Positions 1 through 9,531 are shown, counted from the stretch's first letter. The stretch is DNA of 64,000 nt from Phreatobacter sp. (GCF_027532945.1 NZ_JAPZTZ010000029.1:1-64000), one strand, 5' to 3'. The notes: generated by a model not told the origin, from the sequence alone. Translations and numbers: made by a program.

Positions 1-312
1 CAGGGTCCAGACAATGTCCGCGACGCCGTCGCGCGCCTGGTCGAAGAGCTGCGGCGGCGCGCCGCCCAGCTGCATCGACGGGAAGATGTCGATCTTGATG
101 CGGTTGCCGGAGGCCTCCTGCACCTTGCGCGACCAGGGCAGAAGGAAGCGCTGATGGGCGTTGGAGACCGGCGGCAGGAAGTGGTGCAGGCGCAGCGTCA
201 CCTGCGGGGCCTGGCCCCAGGCGACCCGCATCACGGCAGGAGTGGCAACAGCGGCGCCGGCGAGCGTCAGCAGGTTGCGACGCGAAAGAGCATGGCGACG
301 GGGGGACGTCAT
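1..312 (-). CDS. TRAP transporter solute-binding protein, DctP type (N-terminal part)
   Basis: The first 104 codons of a gene that runs off the left edge. The start ATG is preceded by GGAGGAAT. The product opens with a twin-arginine-like leader (SRRNLLTLAG), then an Ala-rich hydrophobic stretch ending near WGQA, then VTLRLHHFLPPVSN and a WSRKVQEASGNRIKIDIFPS segment, the usual opening of periplasmic DctP receptors that deliver organic acids to TRAP permeases. Ligand unknown. DctQ and DctM subunits are not in the window. Divergent from the AraC-type regulator at 674, a plausible controller (inference). Confidence 0.85.
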   Translation of the reverse strand, partial: MTSPRRHALSRRNLLTLAGAAVATPAVMRVAWGQAPQVTLRLHHFLPPVSNAHQRFLLPWSRKVQEASGNRIKIDIFPSMQLGGAPPQLFDQARDGVADIVWTL

Positions 313-673
313 GGGCATTCCTCCTTGTTTCGACATCAGCGAACCGACCGCCGGACGAGAGCATCCGGCAGGGTCGCCTGTTAATTTCTGGGGACCGCCG
401 CAAGGCGATTCCGTGTCGAGCCTTATCGCTTGGCTCGTTCTGGCAGGGTGAAAGTGGGGTGAGGTGAAAGCCGGGGCCGGTCGGTCTCTTCAACTGGCCG
501 TTTAGTTCACCCACTGAATTCGTGGACAGGCTCCCGAAAAGCTAAGCGCCAATCGCCTCGTTGCAGGGGTTGAACAAGCCTGCAACGATCCAATCGTGCG
601 GAGACGCTACCCTATTGCGCCGTCGCCCAGTATGGGCAACCGTGAGAAAAACTTGGACTAATCTGGCGAGTCG
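313..673. other. Divergent intergenic region between the TRAP receptor and araC-type genes
   Basis: 361 bases with no convincing coding sequence on either strand. The minus-strand ribosome site for the TRAP receptor lies at 317-324. The clearest structure is the 10-bp inverted repeat at 558-588. The region probably holds promoters for both divergent genes, but I cannot place -35/-10 boxes with confidence. Confidence 0.6.
558..588. promoter_or_regulatory. 10-bp perfect inverted repeat, candidate operator
   Basis: Arms TCGTTGCAGG (558-567) and CCTGCAACGA (579-588) are exact reverse complements with an 11-base spacer. The repeat lies 85 bases before the start of the AraC-family gene and about 245 bases before the TRAP receptor gene. 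A dimeric regulator site is a reasonable reading; AraC proteins more often use direct repeats, so the binding protein may be something else. Confidence 0.4.
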
Positions 674-1612
674 ATGAAGCGCAGCGGAAGTTCGGTCTAC
701 AGTATTCCGGTTTTCGGGCTCTACGGCCTCGCCGCCGCCAGCGGCGCGGCCGGATATGCCCATATCGAGCCGATCAGCTCCCGGGCACCGGCCAATGACT
801 GGCATATTTCGACGCACCGGCACTCGGAACTGGCCCAATGCATCCTGCTCACTGCCGGCGGGGGTGATCTCTTCATCGAGGGACGCACCATCCGCATGGA
901 GCCGCCGTGGATCGTCTGGCTGCCGGTGGGCGTCGTCCATGGCTTCCGGTTCATCCCCGGGACGGAGGGACTGGTCCTGACCGTGTCCCATGATGTGGTC
1001 GACGCGGCCACGAGTGCCGTCCCGGACAGTGGTCGCCTAGCCTATGTCGCATCCGAGCCGCGTTACACGGCCCTGTCTGCGGCCGGCGAGATCGGCATCG
1101 ATGTCGCCGGAGTCATGACGGCGCTCGAACGCGAGCAGATGTTGCCTCGCACGGGAAGCGACACTGTCATCGTATCGACGATCAGTCTGCTCCTGGTGGC
1201 CATGCTGCGCCTGAAAACGCTCGACACGCTCGACAGTCATCTGGGCGTGGTGCAGGCCTCAGAATTTCGTCGCTTCAGGAAGGTCGTGGAGACGCGGTTC
1301 CGCGAACAGCCCACAGTCGGCGAGATGGCGAGCGAATTGGGCATAACCCCCGATCGTCTTCATTCGATCACGACCAAGGCCGTCGGCAAGGGACCCCTTG
1401 CCATCCAGCACGAGCGCATCATCCTCGAATGCAAGCGGGAACTGATCTACACGCTGAAGCCAGTTTCCCAGATCGCCTTTGATTGTGGCTTCGATGACGT
1501 CGCCTATTTCAGCCGGTTCTTCAGTCGGCACACCGGCACGTCGCCCCGCCAGTTCCGTGACCAGCATTCGACGTACGGGACGAGCCGCCACAGATCGGCT
1601 GCCGACGCCTGA
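674..1612 (+). CDS. AraC-family transcriptional regulator
   Basis: 312 residues. The N-terminal half resembles a cupin-like sensing domain (HISTHRHSELAQC and IVWLPVGVVHGF are typical metal-free or ligand-binding AraC cupin motifs). The last ~100 residues form the paired helix-turn-helix DNA-binding domain, including the signature SQIAFDCGFDDVAYFSRFF and GTSPRQFRDQH. It probably senses a small molecule and controls a nearby gene, possibly the divergent TRAP receptor. No strong ribosome site precedes the ATG, so the start is the least certain part; the family assignment is firm. Confidence 0.88.
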   Translation: MKRSGSSVYSIPVFGLYGLAAASGAAGYAHIEPISSRAPANDWHISTHRHSELAQCILLTAGGGDLFIEGRTIRMEPPWIVWLPVGVVHGFRFIPGTEGLVLTVSHDVVDAATSAVPDSGRLAYVASEPRYTALSAAGEIGIDVAGVMTALEREQMLPRTGSDTVIVSTISLLLVAMLRLKTLDTLDSHLGVVQASEFRRFRKVVETRFREQPTVGEMASELGITPDRLHSITTKAVGKGPLAIQHERIILECKRELIYTLKPVSQIAFDCGFDDVAYFSRFFSRHTGTSPRQFRDQHSTYGTSRHRSAADA

Positions 1613-2004
1613 GTCTCCTTCACCTCGCTCCGCGAAGCGCGGGCCTTGATGCCGGGGTTAAGCCATTTCCCATGCGTGCTGCGGCCGCGACACGCTTAAG
1701 GCGGAGGTCCACACCAATGGCCATCGCGCAGGCCTGGCCTCGCGGTGAACAAGCTCGAAGCTATCTCCCAGCCGCCGGCTGGGGCATCGCAGTGAGAACC
1801 GGACGTTCCGACGTCCGCTAGGGGCTCAATAGCGGACGCCTAGCCGGCTCGATCTCACGCCCCCAATTCGCTGGAGTTTGCTTGAAGCGAGCGGAGGGGT
1901 CGGTCCAGGAGCTGTGAGCCGAAAGTCAGGACGGGAGGCCGTTAGGGCAAGCGTTGGGGTAAGTCGCAAAAAACGCGATTTTTCCCAGCAATATCAGCGG
2001 CACT
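1613..2004. other. Intergenic region between AraC gene and tRNA-Arg
   Basis: 392 bases without a supported gene. It contains the overlapping hairpins at 1801-1837 and, just beyond the 3' end of the tRNA, an A-tract/CGCG/T-tract stretch around 1967-1985 that could end tRNA transcription on the minus strand. Nothing else recognisable. Confidence 0.5.
1801..1837. repeat. Two overlapping inverted repeats (alternative hairpins)
   Basis: GGACGT (1801-1806) pairs with ACGTCC (1811-1816) around a 4-base loop. GTCCGCTA (1813-1820) pairs with TAGCGGAC (1830-1837) around a 9-base loop. The hairpins share bases 1813-1816 and so are mutually exclusive. Could be a REP-like extragenic element or a terminator without a T-tract; no other copy was noticed in the window. 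Confidence 0.4.
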
Positions 2005-2081
2005 TGGCGGTCCCGAAGGGATTCGAACCCCTGACCTTCGGTTTAGGAAACCGCTGCTCTATCCTGCTGAGCTACGGGACC
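2005..2081 (-). tRNA. tRNA-Arg (anticodon CCT)
   Basis: Read on the minus strand, the acceptor stem GGTCCCG pairs with CGGGACC, followed by G and an encoded CCA. The D-arm GCTC/GAGC, an anticodon stem-loop with CCT at the anticodon position, and the T-arm with TTCGAAT are all present. It decodes AGG. 77 bases including CCA. Confidence 0.95.
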
Positions 2082-2135
2082 GGCGCGCTCTCTATCTCAT
2101 GGCCAGTGGCCGGCGGGCAAGCACCGCCCGGCCGT

Positions 2136-3794
2136 TCAGCCGCCGAAGAGCGAGGCCCGCTTCGGCTTCGCACCCACATCCGGGCCCGGATCATCCGGCG
2201 GCCTGCCGATTGGGAACACCGTCTCGGTCGGCACGATACGCGGCTTCGGCGCGGAGACCAGCGTCTGTGCCGGCATCGGCTCGGCCTCGGCAGGCGGCGT
2301 CGCAGTGGTGGGAGCCGGCGCGGCGACGGGTTCGGGGGCTGGCGCAGGCATCGCCTCCGGCGCGGCCGGGATCGCCTCGATGGTCTTTGCCTCGATAGGT
2401 TTTGCTTCGACGGTCTTGGCGTCGGTAACAGGCGCCTCGATCATCACCGCCGGCTGCTCGCTCTCGTGATGGTCCGCGAGGACGTCGTCGACCTGCAGCA
2501 CAGGGCCGCCGATCTCCGCCACCGGCACCTTCCACTCGAAAGAATCGAGGCGTCCGGAGACGAGCGAGGCGGGGAACCAGATGTCCGAGGCCTGGCCGTC
2601 GGCGGTCCAGACGGGATCGCGGGCGGCGCGCAGCGCGCGGGCCATCCATTCGCGGGCGCGTCCATGGTCGCCGCCGTCCTTGGCGGAGAGCTCGGCCATG
2701 AGCAGGCAGGCGCGCTGCGTCGGTCGGTCGGCGACGAGCGGTTCCAGCGCCTTGCGGGCGCGCGCGAACTCGCCGGCGTCGATGGCGGCGCGGGCGACGG
2801 CCATGGTGCCCTCGGGATGCGAGGGCACGAGGCGGGCGAGGTGCTCGACGCGCTTCATCTCGTCGAGGCGGGAATCGCCGCGGCGGGCATGGGCATAGAC
2901 CTCGGCGATGTCGGGATGCGGCATTGCCTTCCAGGAGGCCTCCAGGACGCGCGAGGCCTTGCGGGCATCGCCATCGGCGGCGAGCAGGCGGCCGGCGACG
3001 ACGGCCGCGGGCACCAGGGTCGGGGCGAGGCCATGGGCCTCGAGGGCGAGGGCCCGGGCAGTGGCGGGATCGTGGTCCTCGGCGGCCATGGCCTTGGCGG
3101 TGAGGAGAACGGCGCGCAGGCGCTTGGCCTTGTCGCGGTCGATGGTGCGGGCGGCATATTGGCGCTCGATGCTGGTCAGCGCGCCGTCCCAGTCGCCGGC
3201 CAGCGTCTGGCTCTCCAGAACGGCCTGGCTCGCCCAGGCAGCCGAGGGCGCGTCCTTCACGGCCTCTTCGGCGAGGGCCCGGGCCGCCGTCTGGTCGCCG
3301 CGGCGCTGGGCCTCGACATAGAGGCCGCGCAGGCCGAGGAGCCGCGTCTCCTGGCCCTCCACCATGGCACGGAAGGCCTGTTCGGCGCCGCCGCGATCGC
3401 CCGAGAGCTGCGCCGTCTGGGCCTTCAGGAGCAGGGTTAGCGGCTGGCCGGGGGCGAACTTTGCTGCGTCCTGGGCATGGCGCTCAGCGGCGCGGCGGTC
3501 ACCGGCGCCAACGGCGAGGATGCCGCGCGTCACCGCTTCGCTGCCCTTGCGGGCGCGGCGGCGGCGCATGGCGCGGCGGGCCATGGCTGGGCTGGTGAGC
3601 AGCCACTTGGCGATGCCGATCACCGCCATGGCGACGGCGGCGGCGGCGGCGAGGGCGACGATGCCGGTGAGCACCTCGAACTCGATCTGGCGGCCAAGCC
3701 AGACGATGGAGACGGTGCCGGGCTGGTCGGCGACCCAGGCGGCGCCGAAGGCGAGGAGGCCCAGGAGGACGAGGAAGAGGACGACGCGAACCAT
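2136..3794 (-). CDS. hemY: HemY-domain, TPR-containing inner-membrane protein
   Basis: 552 residues. Two membrane segments lie at about residues 2-22 and 41-65, with the HemY_N pattern between them (VADQPGTVSIVWLGRQIEFE). An Ala-rich, helical tetratricopeptide-like region follows to about residue 400, then an acidic, Ala/Pro-rich tail. The name comes from enterobacterial hemY, which sits with hem genes but whose biochemical role is not settled. Start supported by GAGGAG upstream. It is last in the hemC-hemD-mic60-like-hemY run, 10 bases after its neighbour, which points to one transcript. Confidence 0.85.
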   Translation of the reverse strand: MVRVVLFLVLLGLLAFGAAWVADQPGTVSIVWLGRQIEFEVLTGIVALAAAAAVAMAVIGIAKWLLTSPAMARRAMRRRRARKGSEAVTRGILAVGAGDRRAAERHAQDAAKFAPGQPLTLLLKAQTAQLSGDRGGAEQAFRAMVEGQETRLLGLRGLYVEAQRRGDQTAARALAEEAVKDAPSAAWASQAVLESQTLAGDWDGALTSIERQYAARTIDRDKAKRLRAVLLTAKAMAAEDHDPATARALALEAHGLAPTLVPAAVVAGRLLAADGDARKASRVLEASWKAMPHPDIAEVYAHARRGDSRLDEMKRVEHLARLVPSHPEGTMAVARAAIDAGEFARARKALEPLVADRPTQRACLLMAELSAKDGGDHGRAREWMARALRAARDPVWTADGQASDIWFPASLVSGRLDSFEWKVPVAEIGGPVLQVDDVLADHHESEQPAVMIEAPVTDAKTVEAKPIEAKTIEAIPAAPEAMPAPAPEPVAAPAPTTATPPAEAEPMPAQTLVSAPKPRIVPTETVFPIGRPPDDPGPDVGAKPKRASLFGG

Positions 3795-3804
3795 GATGCT
3801 CTCC

Positions 3805-5298
3805 TCAGCCCCCGCCCATGGCGGTGGCGGCCTCGGCCGACAGGCGGCGCAGCGTGGTGTCCGCGCCGAGCCGCGCCCGCGCCTCGGCGGCGAAGGCGGT
3901 GGCGGAAGTCTTCACCCGTTCCGGCAGCTTGTCGAGGTCGGCGAGTGCCCCTGCGAGGTCGGAACGGCGGAGCTTGGCCTCGATGCGGGCGACGACGGTG
4001 GGCACATCGTCGCCGGCCGCCTCGCCCACGGGGCGGACGCGGACCAGGCTCTGGGCGCTCTGGGTCAGCCGGTCGAGGAGGGAGCCATCCGATGTGGCGG
4101 GTCCAGCGGCCTTGAGCAGGTCAGGCGCCAGCGCGGTGAAGCGCTGGGTGAGGGCGGCGATGGTCGGCAGCCCGCGCTCGGCCTGCGGTTCGAGAGCCGA
4201 GACGGCATCCGCTGGCAGTCCGAGGCTGGCTGCGGCGCGCAGCTCGGCCGCATAGGACTGGCCGCGTTCGACGGCGGCGCGCAGGGCGCCGAGGCTGACG
4301 ACGAGGGCGGCGCGGCGGCCGGAATCGCCGGCCTGGCCGCGGGCGGTTTCGAGCCCGGCGATCTTGGGGGCGAGTTCGGCGAGGGCGCTGCGGGCCGTGC
4401 GGATGTCGCCCTCCAGCGCGGCAATGCGCCGCTCGGCTGCCTCGCGCGCGGCGGTCACCGCAGCGGCGATCCGCCCGTCGATATCGGCGGGGCTGACGGA
4501 GGGTGCGGGCGCCGTCTCGGCCGGGCGGGCTGCAAGCCGTGTCACCTCTGCCTTCAGGCCATCGATCTCGGCGCGCAGCGGCGCCAGATCCACCGGGGCA
4601 GCCGATGAGGTGCTGGCAGGCGCCGTGCCAGCCGTTGCCGATGCGGGTCGCTGCTCCAGTGCGGCGAGCCGGGTCTCGAGGGCCGCACGGGCGGCGTCGA
4701 GGGCCTCGATGCGGCGGGCGAGGGGGGTCAGGTCCGGCGCCGGTGCCGTGGCGGGCGCCGGACGGCTGGCCATCTGCCGCAGCTGGGTTTCGAGATCGCC
4801 GATCCGCGCGTCGCGCGCCGCGCCGTCGCTGGACGCCGTCGGCAGAAGGCCGGTCGAAAGGGCGCCGATGCCGAGCCCGCCGGTCAGCAATGCACCGACC
4901 ACGCCGGCGGCGACGAGACGGCCGAAACCGCCGGAGGCTGGTTCAGGCTCCGCGCGATGCGGTGCGGGAGGTGGCGGCTCGGCCGGGACGGGAGCTGCGG
5001 CCGGGTCGATCCCGGCGGGTTCCTGCGGCGTCACGACGGCGTCGGGCGTTGGGGGCCTGTCGTGGGCCAAAGCCGCGTCATCCGCTTTCGGCTCGGCAGA
5101 TGGGTTTTCGCCCGGGATGGCGGCCACCGGCTCGGCGGCGGGCGCGTCCGGGGCCTGAGACTCACCGGAAGGCGCTTCCGTCGCTGCAGAATCTGCGGCC
5201 GGCGGCGGCGTCACGTCCGCAGCCTCCAGCGTAATGATCGGGGCCTTGCCACGGCGCTTGGGCTTCGGATCGTCGCCCGGGCGATCGTCATGGGCCAT
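3805..5298 (-). CDS. Mitofilin (Mic60)-like inner-membrane protein
   Basis: 497 residues from ATG 5298, chosen because GGAGAC lies just upstream; an in-frame start 24 bases earlier is weaker. The first ~120 residues are Pro/Ala/Glu-rich and probably disordered. One membrane segment follows (LVAAGVVGALLTGGLGIGAL), then a long coiled-coil region, then a conserved C-terminal helical domain (GALADLDKLPERV). This is the COG4223/mitofilin layout; the C-terminal domain is the part related to mitochondrial Mic60. In alphaproteobacteria such genes are known to lie beside heme genes, as here. Role in envelope or membrane shaping is by family. Confidence 0.82.
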   Translation of the reverse strand: MAHDDRPGDDPKPKRRGKAPIITLEAADVTPPPAADSAATEAPSGESQAPDAPAAEPVAAIPGENPSAEPKADDAALAHDRPPTPDAVVTPQEPAGIDPAAAPVPAEPPPPAPHRAEPEPASGGFGRLVAAGVVGALLTGGLGIGALSTGLLPTASSDGAARDARIGDLETQLRQMASRPAPATAPAPDLTPLARRIEALDAARAALETRLAALEQRPASATAGTAPASTSSAAPVDLAPLRAEIDGLKAEVTRLAARPAETAPAPSVSPADIDGRIAAAVTAAREAAERRIAALEGDIRTARSALAELAPKIAGLETARGQAGDSGRRAALVVSLGALRAAVERGQSYAAELRAAASLGLPADAVSALEPQAERGLPTIAALTQRFTALAPDLLKAAGPATSDGSLLDRLTQSAQSLVRVRPVGEAAGDDVPTVVARIEAKLRRSDLAGALADLDKLPERVKTSATAFAAEARARLGADTTLRRLSAEAATAMGGG

Positions 5299-5333
5299 GA
5301 GTTGTCTCCGGCTTGCCCCCACAGGCTTCCGGT

Positions 5334-6074
5334 TTAGCGCGCGGGCGATCCCCCCGGCAACCCGGCCGCGTCAAAGAGCGCAGTCAGGAGGGCCGCCTCG
5401 TCGGGCCGCGCGGCGAGGATAACGCGCGGCGGCGACAAAGGGTTCAGCGCCTCGGCAACGGCCTGCGACAGGCAGGCCTGAAGCGGGGCGCGGGCCGCCG
5501 CGGTCGTGGAGGCCTCGGCCATGGCGAGGGCCGCATAGGTCGCCGCCGCGCGGGGCGAATAGTGCAGCACTGCGTCGATCGGACCCTTCAGGAGCGCGTC
5601 GCGCGCCGCCGCCGGCCACACCGGCACGGCGACCATGCGGTAGAGGGTCGCGGTGTGCACGGCGACGTCGTGCCGGGCGAGCGCTGCGGCGAGATCGCCG
5701 GCCCGGTCCTCGCCACCGGCATGAAGGAAGGTCGCGCCCGTGCCGGCCGTCGCCGCGATGAGCGTTGCCAGATCGTCCACGTCCCCCGCGGCGGAGGTGA
5801 CACGGCGAAAGCCATGGTCCCTGAGAGCTGCCGCCGTTCGGTCCCCTACAGCATAGGCCGGCCGGTCGCGCAGAGCTGCGACAAGGGACGCGGGGAGGAA
5901 TCGCGGCGTGCGCGGGCTGGTGACGACGAGGCCGGCGAGATCGCGCGTGTCGATTTCTGCCGCGACGGCTTCTGCCGTGAAGAGCGGCGCAACGAGGGCC
6001 TCCGCGCCCCGTGCCGCCAGCGCCGCCGCGGTGCGGGCGGCCTCCGGCTCGGCGCGGGTGACGAGCACGCGCAT
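5334..6074 (-). CDS. hemD: Uroporphyrinogen-III synthase
   Basis: 246 residues, usual length. Catalyses ring closure with D-ring inversion of hydroxymethylbilane to uroporphyrinogen III, the step after HemC. N-terminal VLVTRAEPEAARTAAAL and the second-lobe VTSAAGDVDDLATL region fit the bilobed HemD fold, a family with low sequence conservation. Its ATG overlaps the hemC stop by one base (TGATG), indicating translational coupling. Confidence 0.9.
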   Translation of the reverse strand: MRVLVTRAEPEAARTAAALAARGAEALVAPLFTAEAVAAEIDTRDLAGLVVTSPRTPRFLPASLVAALRDRPAYAVGDRTAAALRDHGFRRVTSAAGDVDDLATLIAATAGTGATFLHAGGEDRAGDLAAALARHDVAVHTATLYRMVAVPVWPAAARDALLKGPIDAVLHYSPRAAATYAALAMAEASTTAAARAPLQACLSQAVAEALNPLSPPRVILAARPDEAALLTALFDAAGLPGGSPAR

Positions 6075-7003
6075 CAGGCGTGCCCGAAGAATCCGGGTCC
6101 GCCACGGGCCTTCAGTTCGGCGCCGGCATCGCGGCCGAGCGCTTCGGCCTCGGTCACCGTACCTGCGCGGCTGGCGACATGGCTCTCGCTGCCGTCGGGC
6201 CTGAGAATCTCGCCGGTGAAAGCAATGGCGCCGCCCTCAATGCGGGCAAGCCCGGCGATCGGGGTGCGGCACGAACCATCCAGCACGGCGAGGAAGGCCC
6301 GCTCGGCGGCGAGCGCGATGGCGGTGGCGCGGTGGTCGAGCGGGGCGAGAAGGTCGCGCGTACGGGTGTCGGCGAGGCGCGTCTCGACGCCGATGGCGCC
6401 CTGGCCGACGGCAGGGAGGAAGCGTTCGGCGGCAATCACCTCGGTCACTTCGCCGGAAATCCCGAGCCGGTTCAGGCCGGCCATGGCGAGCATGGTGCCG
6501 GCGACCTCGCCGGCATTCAGCTTGGCCATCCGGGTCTGGACGTTGCCGCGGAAGGTGACGACGTCGAGGTCGGGCCGCTCACGGCGGATCTGCGCCTGGC
6601 GGCGGAGCGATGAGGAGCCCACCACCGCGCCCCTCGGCAGGTCGGCGAGGGTCGGCGAGGCGCGGCCGATGAAGCCGTCACGCACATCCTCGCGCTCGAG
6701 GAAACAGACGAGGCCGAGCCCGTCCGGCAGGACGGTCGGCATGTCCTTGGAGGAATGGACCGCGAGGTCGATGCGGCCGTCCAGCAACTGCTCCTCGATC
6801 TCCTTGGTGAAGAGGCCCTTGCCGCCGGCTTCCGAGAGCGGCCGGTCGAGGATGGCATCGCCGCTGGTCTTGATGATCTCGACGGCGATCTCATCCTCCC
6901 TGACACCATGGGCTGCGGCGAGAAGGCGCCGGACGAGATGCGCCTGGGCGAGGGCGAGAGCCGAGCCGCGGGTGCCGATGCGGAGGAAGGGCGATTGCGC
7001 CAT
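6074..7003 (-). CDS. hemC: Hydroxymethylbilane synthase (porphobilinogen deaminase)
   Basis: 309 residues from ATG 7003 ([20 protein letters not shown]), the canonical HemC N-terminus; the open frame extends further upstream but that part is not conserved. Polymerises four porphobilinogen molecules onto a dipyrromethane cofactor. Visible motifs are [26 protein letters not shown], and the cofactor-attachment Cys in [11 protein letters not shown]. First gene of the minus-strand heme cluster, divergent from tsaD across a 97-base gap that must hold both promoters. Confidence 0.96.
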   Translation of the reverse strand: MAQSPFLRIGTRGSALALAQAHLVRRLLAAAHGVREDEIAVEIIKTSGDAILDRPLSEAGGKGLFTKEIEEQLLDGRIDLAVHSSKDMPTVLPDGLGLVCFLEREDVRDGFIGRASPTLADLPRGAVVGSSSLRRQAQIRRERPDLDVVTFRGNVQTRMAKLNAGEVAGTMLAMAGLNRLGISGEVTEVIAAERFLPAVGQGAIGVETRLADTRTRDLLAPLDHRATAIALAAERAFLAVLDGSCRTPIAGLARIEGGAIAFTGEILRPDGSESHVASRAGTVTEAEALGRDAGAELKARGGPGFFGHA

Positions 7004-7100
7004 GGGAAGGTCCGGTGATAGGCGGGGCTCACGATCATAGCGACGGATCGGCGGACAGGAAGTCCCGCCGTCCGGCGGGGGAAGGGAGCCCGTGAGGCCC

Positions 7101-8183
7101 ATGCTGGTCCTCGGTATCGAGACCACCTGCGACGAGACGGCTGCGGCAGTGGTCCGGGTCGGGCCAGACGGCCGGGGCACGATCCTGTCCAATGTCGTGC
7201 GCACGCAGATCGAGGACCATGCGCCCTATGGCGGCGTGGTGCCGGAGATCGCCGCGCGCGCGCATGTCGAGGTCGTTGATCGGGTGGTGGCGGAGGCCCT
7301 GCGCCAGGCCGGTACGGCGGCGGGCGATCTCGATGCGGTGGCGGCTGCGGGCGGGCCGGGCCTCGTCGGCGGCGTGCTCGTCGGCCTCACCACCGCCAAG
7401 GCCATGGCGCTGGTGCTCGGCAAGCCGCTGGTGGCGGTCAATCACCTCGAGGCCCATGCGCTGACCGCGCGTCTCACGGATGGCGTCGCCTTTCCCTTCC
7501 TGCTGCTGCTCGTCTCCGGCGGCCACACCCAGCTTCTCGCGGTCAGCGGCGTCGGCGCCTATGCCAAGCTCGGCACGACCATCGACGATGCCATCGGCGA
7601 GGCCTTTGACAAGGTGGCGAAGCTCCTTGGCCTGCCCTATCCCGGCGGGCCTGAGGTGGAGCGTCGCGCGGTGGGCGGTGATGCCAGGCGTTTCGCCTTC
7701 CCAAGGCCGCTGCACGGCCGCCCCGAGCCGGATTTCTCACTGTCGGGCCTCAAGACCGCCGTGCGCATTGCTGCCGATGGTCTGCGCGATCCGTCCGGTG
7801 CCCTCACCGAGACGGACATCGCCGACATCTGCGCCTCCTTCCAGGCGGCGGTGGCGGATATGGTGGCGGATCGCTGCCGCGTCGCCATCCGCCTGTTCCG
7901 CGAGCGCCATGGCGAGCCCACGGCGCTGGTGGTGGCCGGCGGGGTCGGCGCCAACCAGACCCTGCGCGCGGTGCTTCACAAGACCGCGGAGGCGGCGGGC
8001 TTGCCGCTGGTCGTGCCACCACCGAAATTGTGCACGGATAACGGCGCGATGATCGCCTGGGCCGGGGCGGAGCGCCTCGGTCTTGGCCTCACCGATCCGC
8101 TGGACGTGGCGCCGCGGGCGCGCTGGCCGCTGGATGCGGCGGCGGCGACCATCGGCTCCGGCCGGCTCGGGGCCAAGGCATGA
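7101..8183 (+). CDS. tsaD: tRNA N6-adenosine threonylcarbamoyltransferase subunit TsaD
   Basis: 360 residues from ATG 7101 ([18 protein letters not shown], the standard TsaD opening); a GTG nine bases upstream is possible but leaves too little room for the GGGAG ribosome site. Transfers threonylcarbamoyl to A37 of ANN-decoding tRNAs together with TsaB and TsaE. Metal-binding His residues lie in NHLEAHALT, and ASKHA fold motifs include [11 protein letters not shown] and [13 protein letters not shown]. Its stop is followed 16 bases later by gpsA, a common alphaproteobacterial pair. Confidence 0.96.
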   Translation: MLVLGIETTCDETAAAVVRVGPDGRGTILSNVVRTQIEDHAPYGGVVPEIAARAHVEVVDRVVAEALRQAGTAAGDLDAVAAAGGPGLVGGVLVGLTTAKAMALVLGKPLVAVNHLEAHALTARLTDGVAFPFLLLLVSGGHTQLLAVSGVGAYAKLGTTIDDAIGEAFDKVAKLLGLPYPGGPEVERRAVGGDARRFAFPRPLHGRPEPDFSLSGLKTAVRIAADGLRDPSGALTETDIADICASFQAAVADMVADRCRVAIRLFRERHGEPTALVVAGGVGANQTLRAVLHKTAEAAGLPLVVPPPKLCTDNGAMIAWAGAERLGLGLTDPLDVAPRARWPLDAAAATIGSGRLGAKA

Positions 8184-8199
8184 GGGGGGCGTGAGGCAG

Positions 8200-9198
8200 A
8201 TGGCAGGTGCGGGCGTGGCAAAAGTCGGTGTGCTGGGCGCTGGTGCCTTCGGCACGGCGCTCGCCAATGTGGCGGCGCGGGCGGGCGCGGCCGTTACCCT
8301 CTGGGCCCGCGATGCCGCCCTCGTTGCCGAGGTGAATGGCCGTCGCAGCAATGCAAAGCGGCTTCCCGGCGCCATCCTGCATGAGCGTGTCACGGCCACA
8401 ACCGACCTTGCGGCGGCGGTTGCGGCCGATCTTGTCCTCGTCGTGGTGCCGGCGCAGGCGCTGAGGGCCGTGGCGACGGCCGCCGCGCCGCTGCTGAGGC
8501 CCGGCACCCCACTCGTCATCTGTGCCAAGGGCATCGAGCGCGGAACGGGGCGCTTTCTCTCGGAGGTCATCGCCGAGGTCGCGCCCGCGGCGGTTGCGGC
8601 CGTGCTCTCCGGACCGAGCTTCGCCGCCGATATCGACAAGGCCCTGCCGACGGCGGTGACGGTCGCGGCGGCCGACGATGCGGTGGCGCAGCGCGTCGCG
8701 CGAATCCTCGGCTCGCCGACCTTTCGCCTCTACCACACCACCGATCTGCGCGGCGTCGAGATTGGCGGCGCGACCAAGAACGTGCTCGCCATTGCCGCTG
8801 GCATCGTCGCTGGCCGCAAGCTCGGCGCCAGCGCCACGGCCGCCATTACCGCGCGGGGCTTCGCCGAACTCAGCCGCTTCGGCGCCCATTTCGGCGCCAA
8901 GCCGCAGACACTGATGGGCCTCTCCGGCCTCGGCGACCTGATCTTGTCCTGCTCGAGCCTGCAGTCCCGCAACTTCGCCCTCGGCCACGCGCTCGGCGAG
9001 GGCAAGGGCCTCGACCTGCTCTCGGGCAAGGGAGCGCTTGCCGAAGGCGCGCTGACGGCCGAGATATTGGTTGAAAAGGCGAAGGCAGCCGGCGTCGACA
9101 TGCCGATCGCCGAGGCCGTGGATGCGGTGCTGGGCGGCATGATCGATGTCGACCAGGCCATCGTGCAGCTGATGGCCCGGCCGCAGAAGGCCGAGTGA
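8200..9198 (+). CDS. gpsA: Glycerol-3-phosphate dehydrogenase [NAD(P)+]
   Basis: 332 residues from ATG 8200. Makes sn-glycerol 3-phosphate from dihydroxyacetone phosphate for phospholipid synthesis. N-terminal Rossmann motif [29 protein letters not shown] and [11 protein letters not shown] are family signatures. The catalytic Lys lies in [17 protein letters not shown], and the C-terminal domain contains [13 protein letters not shown]. An open frame extends upstream into tsaD but is not conserved. Confidence 0.96.
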   Translation: MAGAGVAKVGVLGAGAFGTALANVAARAGAAVTLWARDAALVAEVNGRRSNAKRLPGAILHERVTATTDLAAAVAADLVLVVVPAQALRAVATAAAPLLRPGTPLVICAKGIERGTGRFLSEVIAEVAPAAVAAVLSGPSFAADIDKALPTAVTVAAADDAVAQRVARILGSPTFRLYHTTDLRGVEIGGATKNVLAIAAGIVAGRKLGASATAAITARGFAELSRFGAHFGAKPQTLMGLSGLGDLILSCSSLQSRNFALGHALGEGKGLDLLSGKGALAEGALTAEILVEKAKAAGVDMPIAEAVDAVLGGMIDVDQAIVQLMARPQKAE

Positions 9199-9240
9199 CG
9201 AATTTCCCTTTCAACCCCGCGCAGCGCGGAAAGGACGGCG

Positions 9241-9531
9241 ATGACCAATTTCTTCGAGAAACTGGCCCGGGGCGTCGAGGCAGCGACCAAGGCCATGGGC
9301 GCCGATCTCGTGGCCGAGACCCATCCCTTCGACCTCACCCATTCCGTGGTGTTTCCGGTCGCCAAGCTGATGAAGCGGCGCACCGGGGGCGAGCCCATCG
9401 TGGTGATCGAGCTCTCGGACGGCAAGACGACCATGACGCTGGCGGAGTTCGACCGCTTCGTCACCGAGCTCGACGCCTTCCGCAAGCTCATCCCGTCGGT
9501 CTCCACCGGCCCGAAGATCGAGGGCCAGTGA
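9241..9531 (+). CDS. Small conserved protein of unknown function
   Basis: 96 residues, preceded by AAAGGA. Not recognised as a named family. Predicted mixed alpha/beta, no membrane segment; features include MTNFFEKLARGVEAATKA, a positively charged KLMKRR stretch and a hydrophobic VVIEL strand. Its TGA overlaps the next ATG by one base, so it is probably translated together with the EVE-domain protein. Confidence 0.7.
   Translation: MTNFFEKLARGVEAATKAMGADLVAETHPFDLTHSVVFPVAKLMKRRTGGEPIVVIELSDGKTTMTLAEFDRFVTELDAFRKLIPSVSTGPKIEGQ

Noticed and set aside
1878-3440. A 520-codon plus-strand frame crossing the tRNA-Arg and opposite hemY
   Set aside because: It runs through the tRNA gene antisense and is Gly/Arg/His-rich without a domain; the minus-strand HemY reading is well supported.
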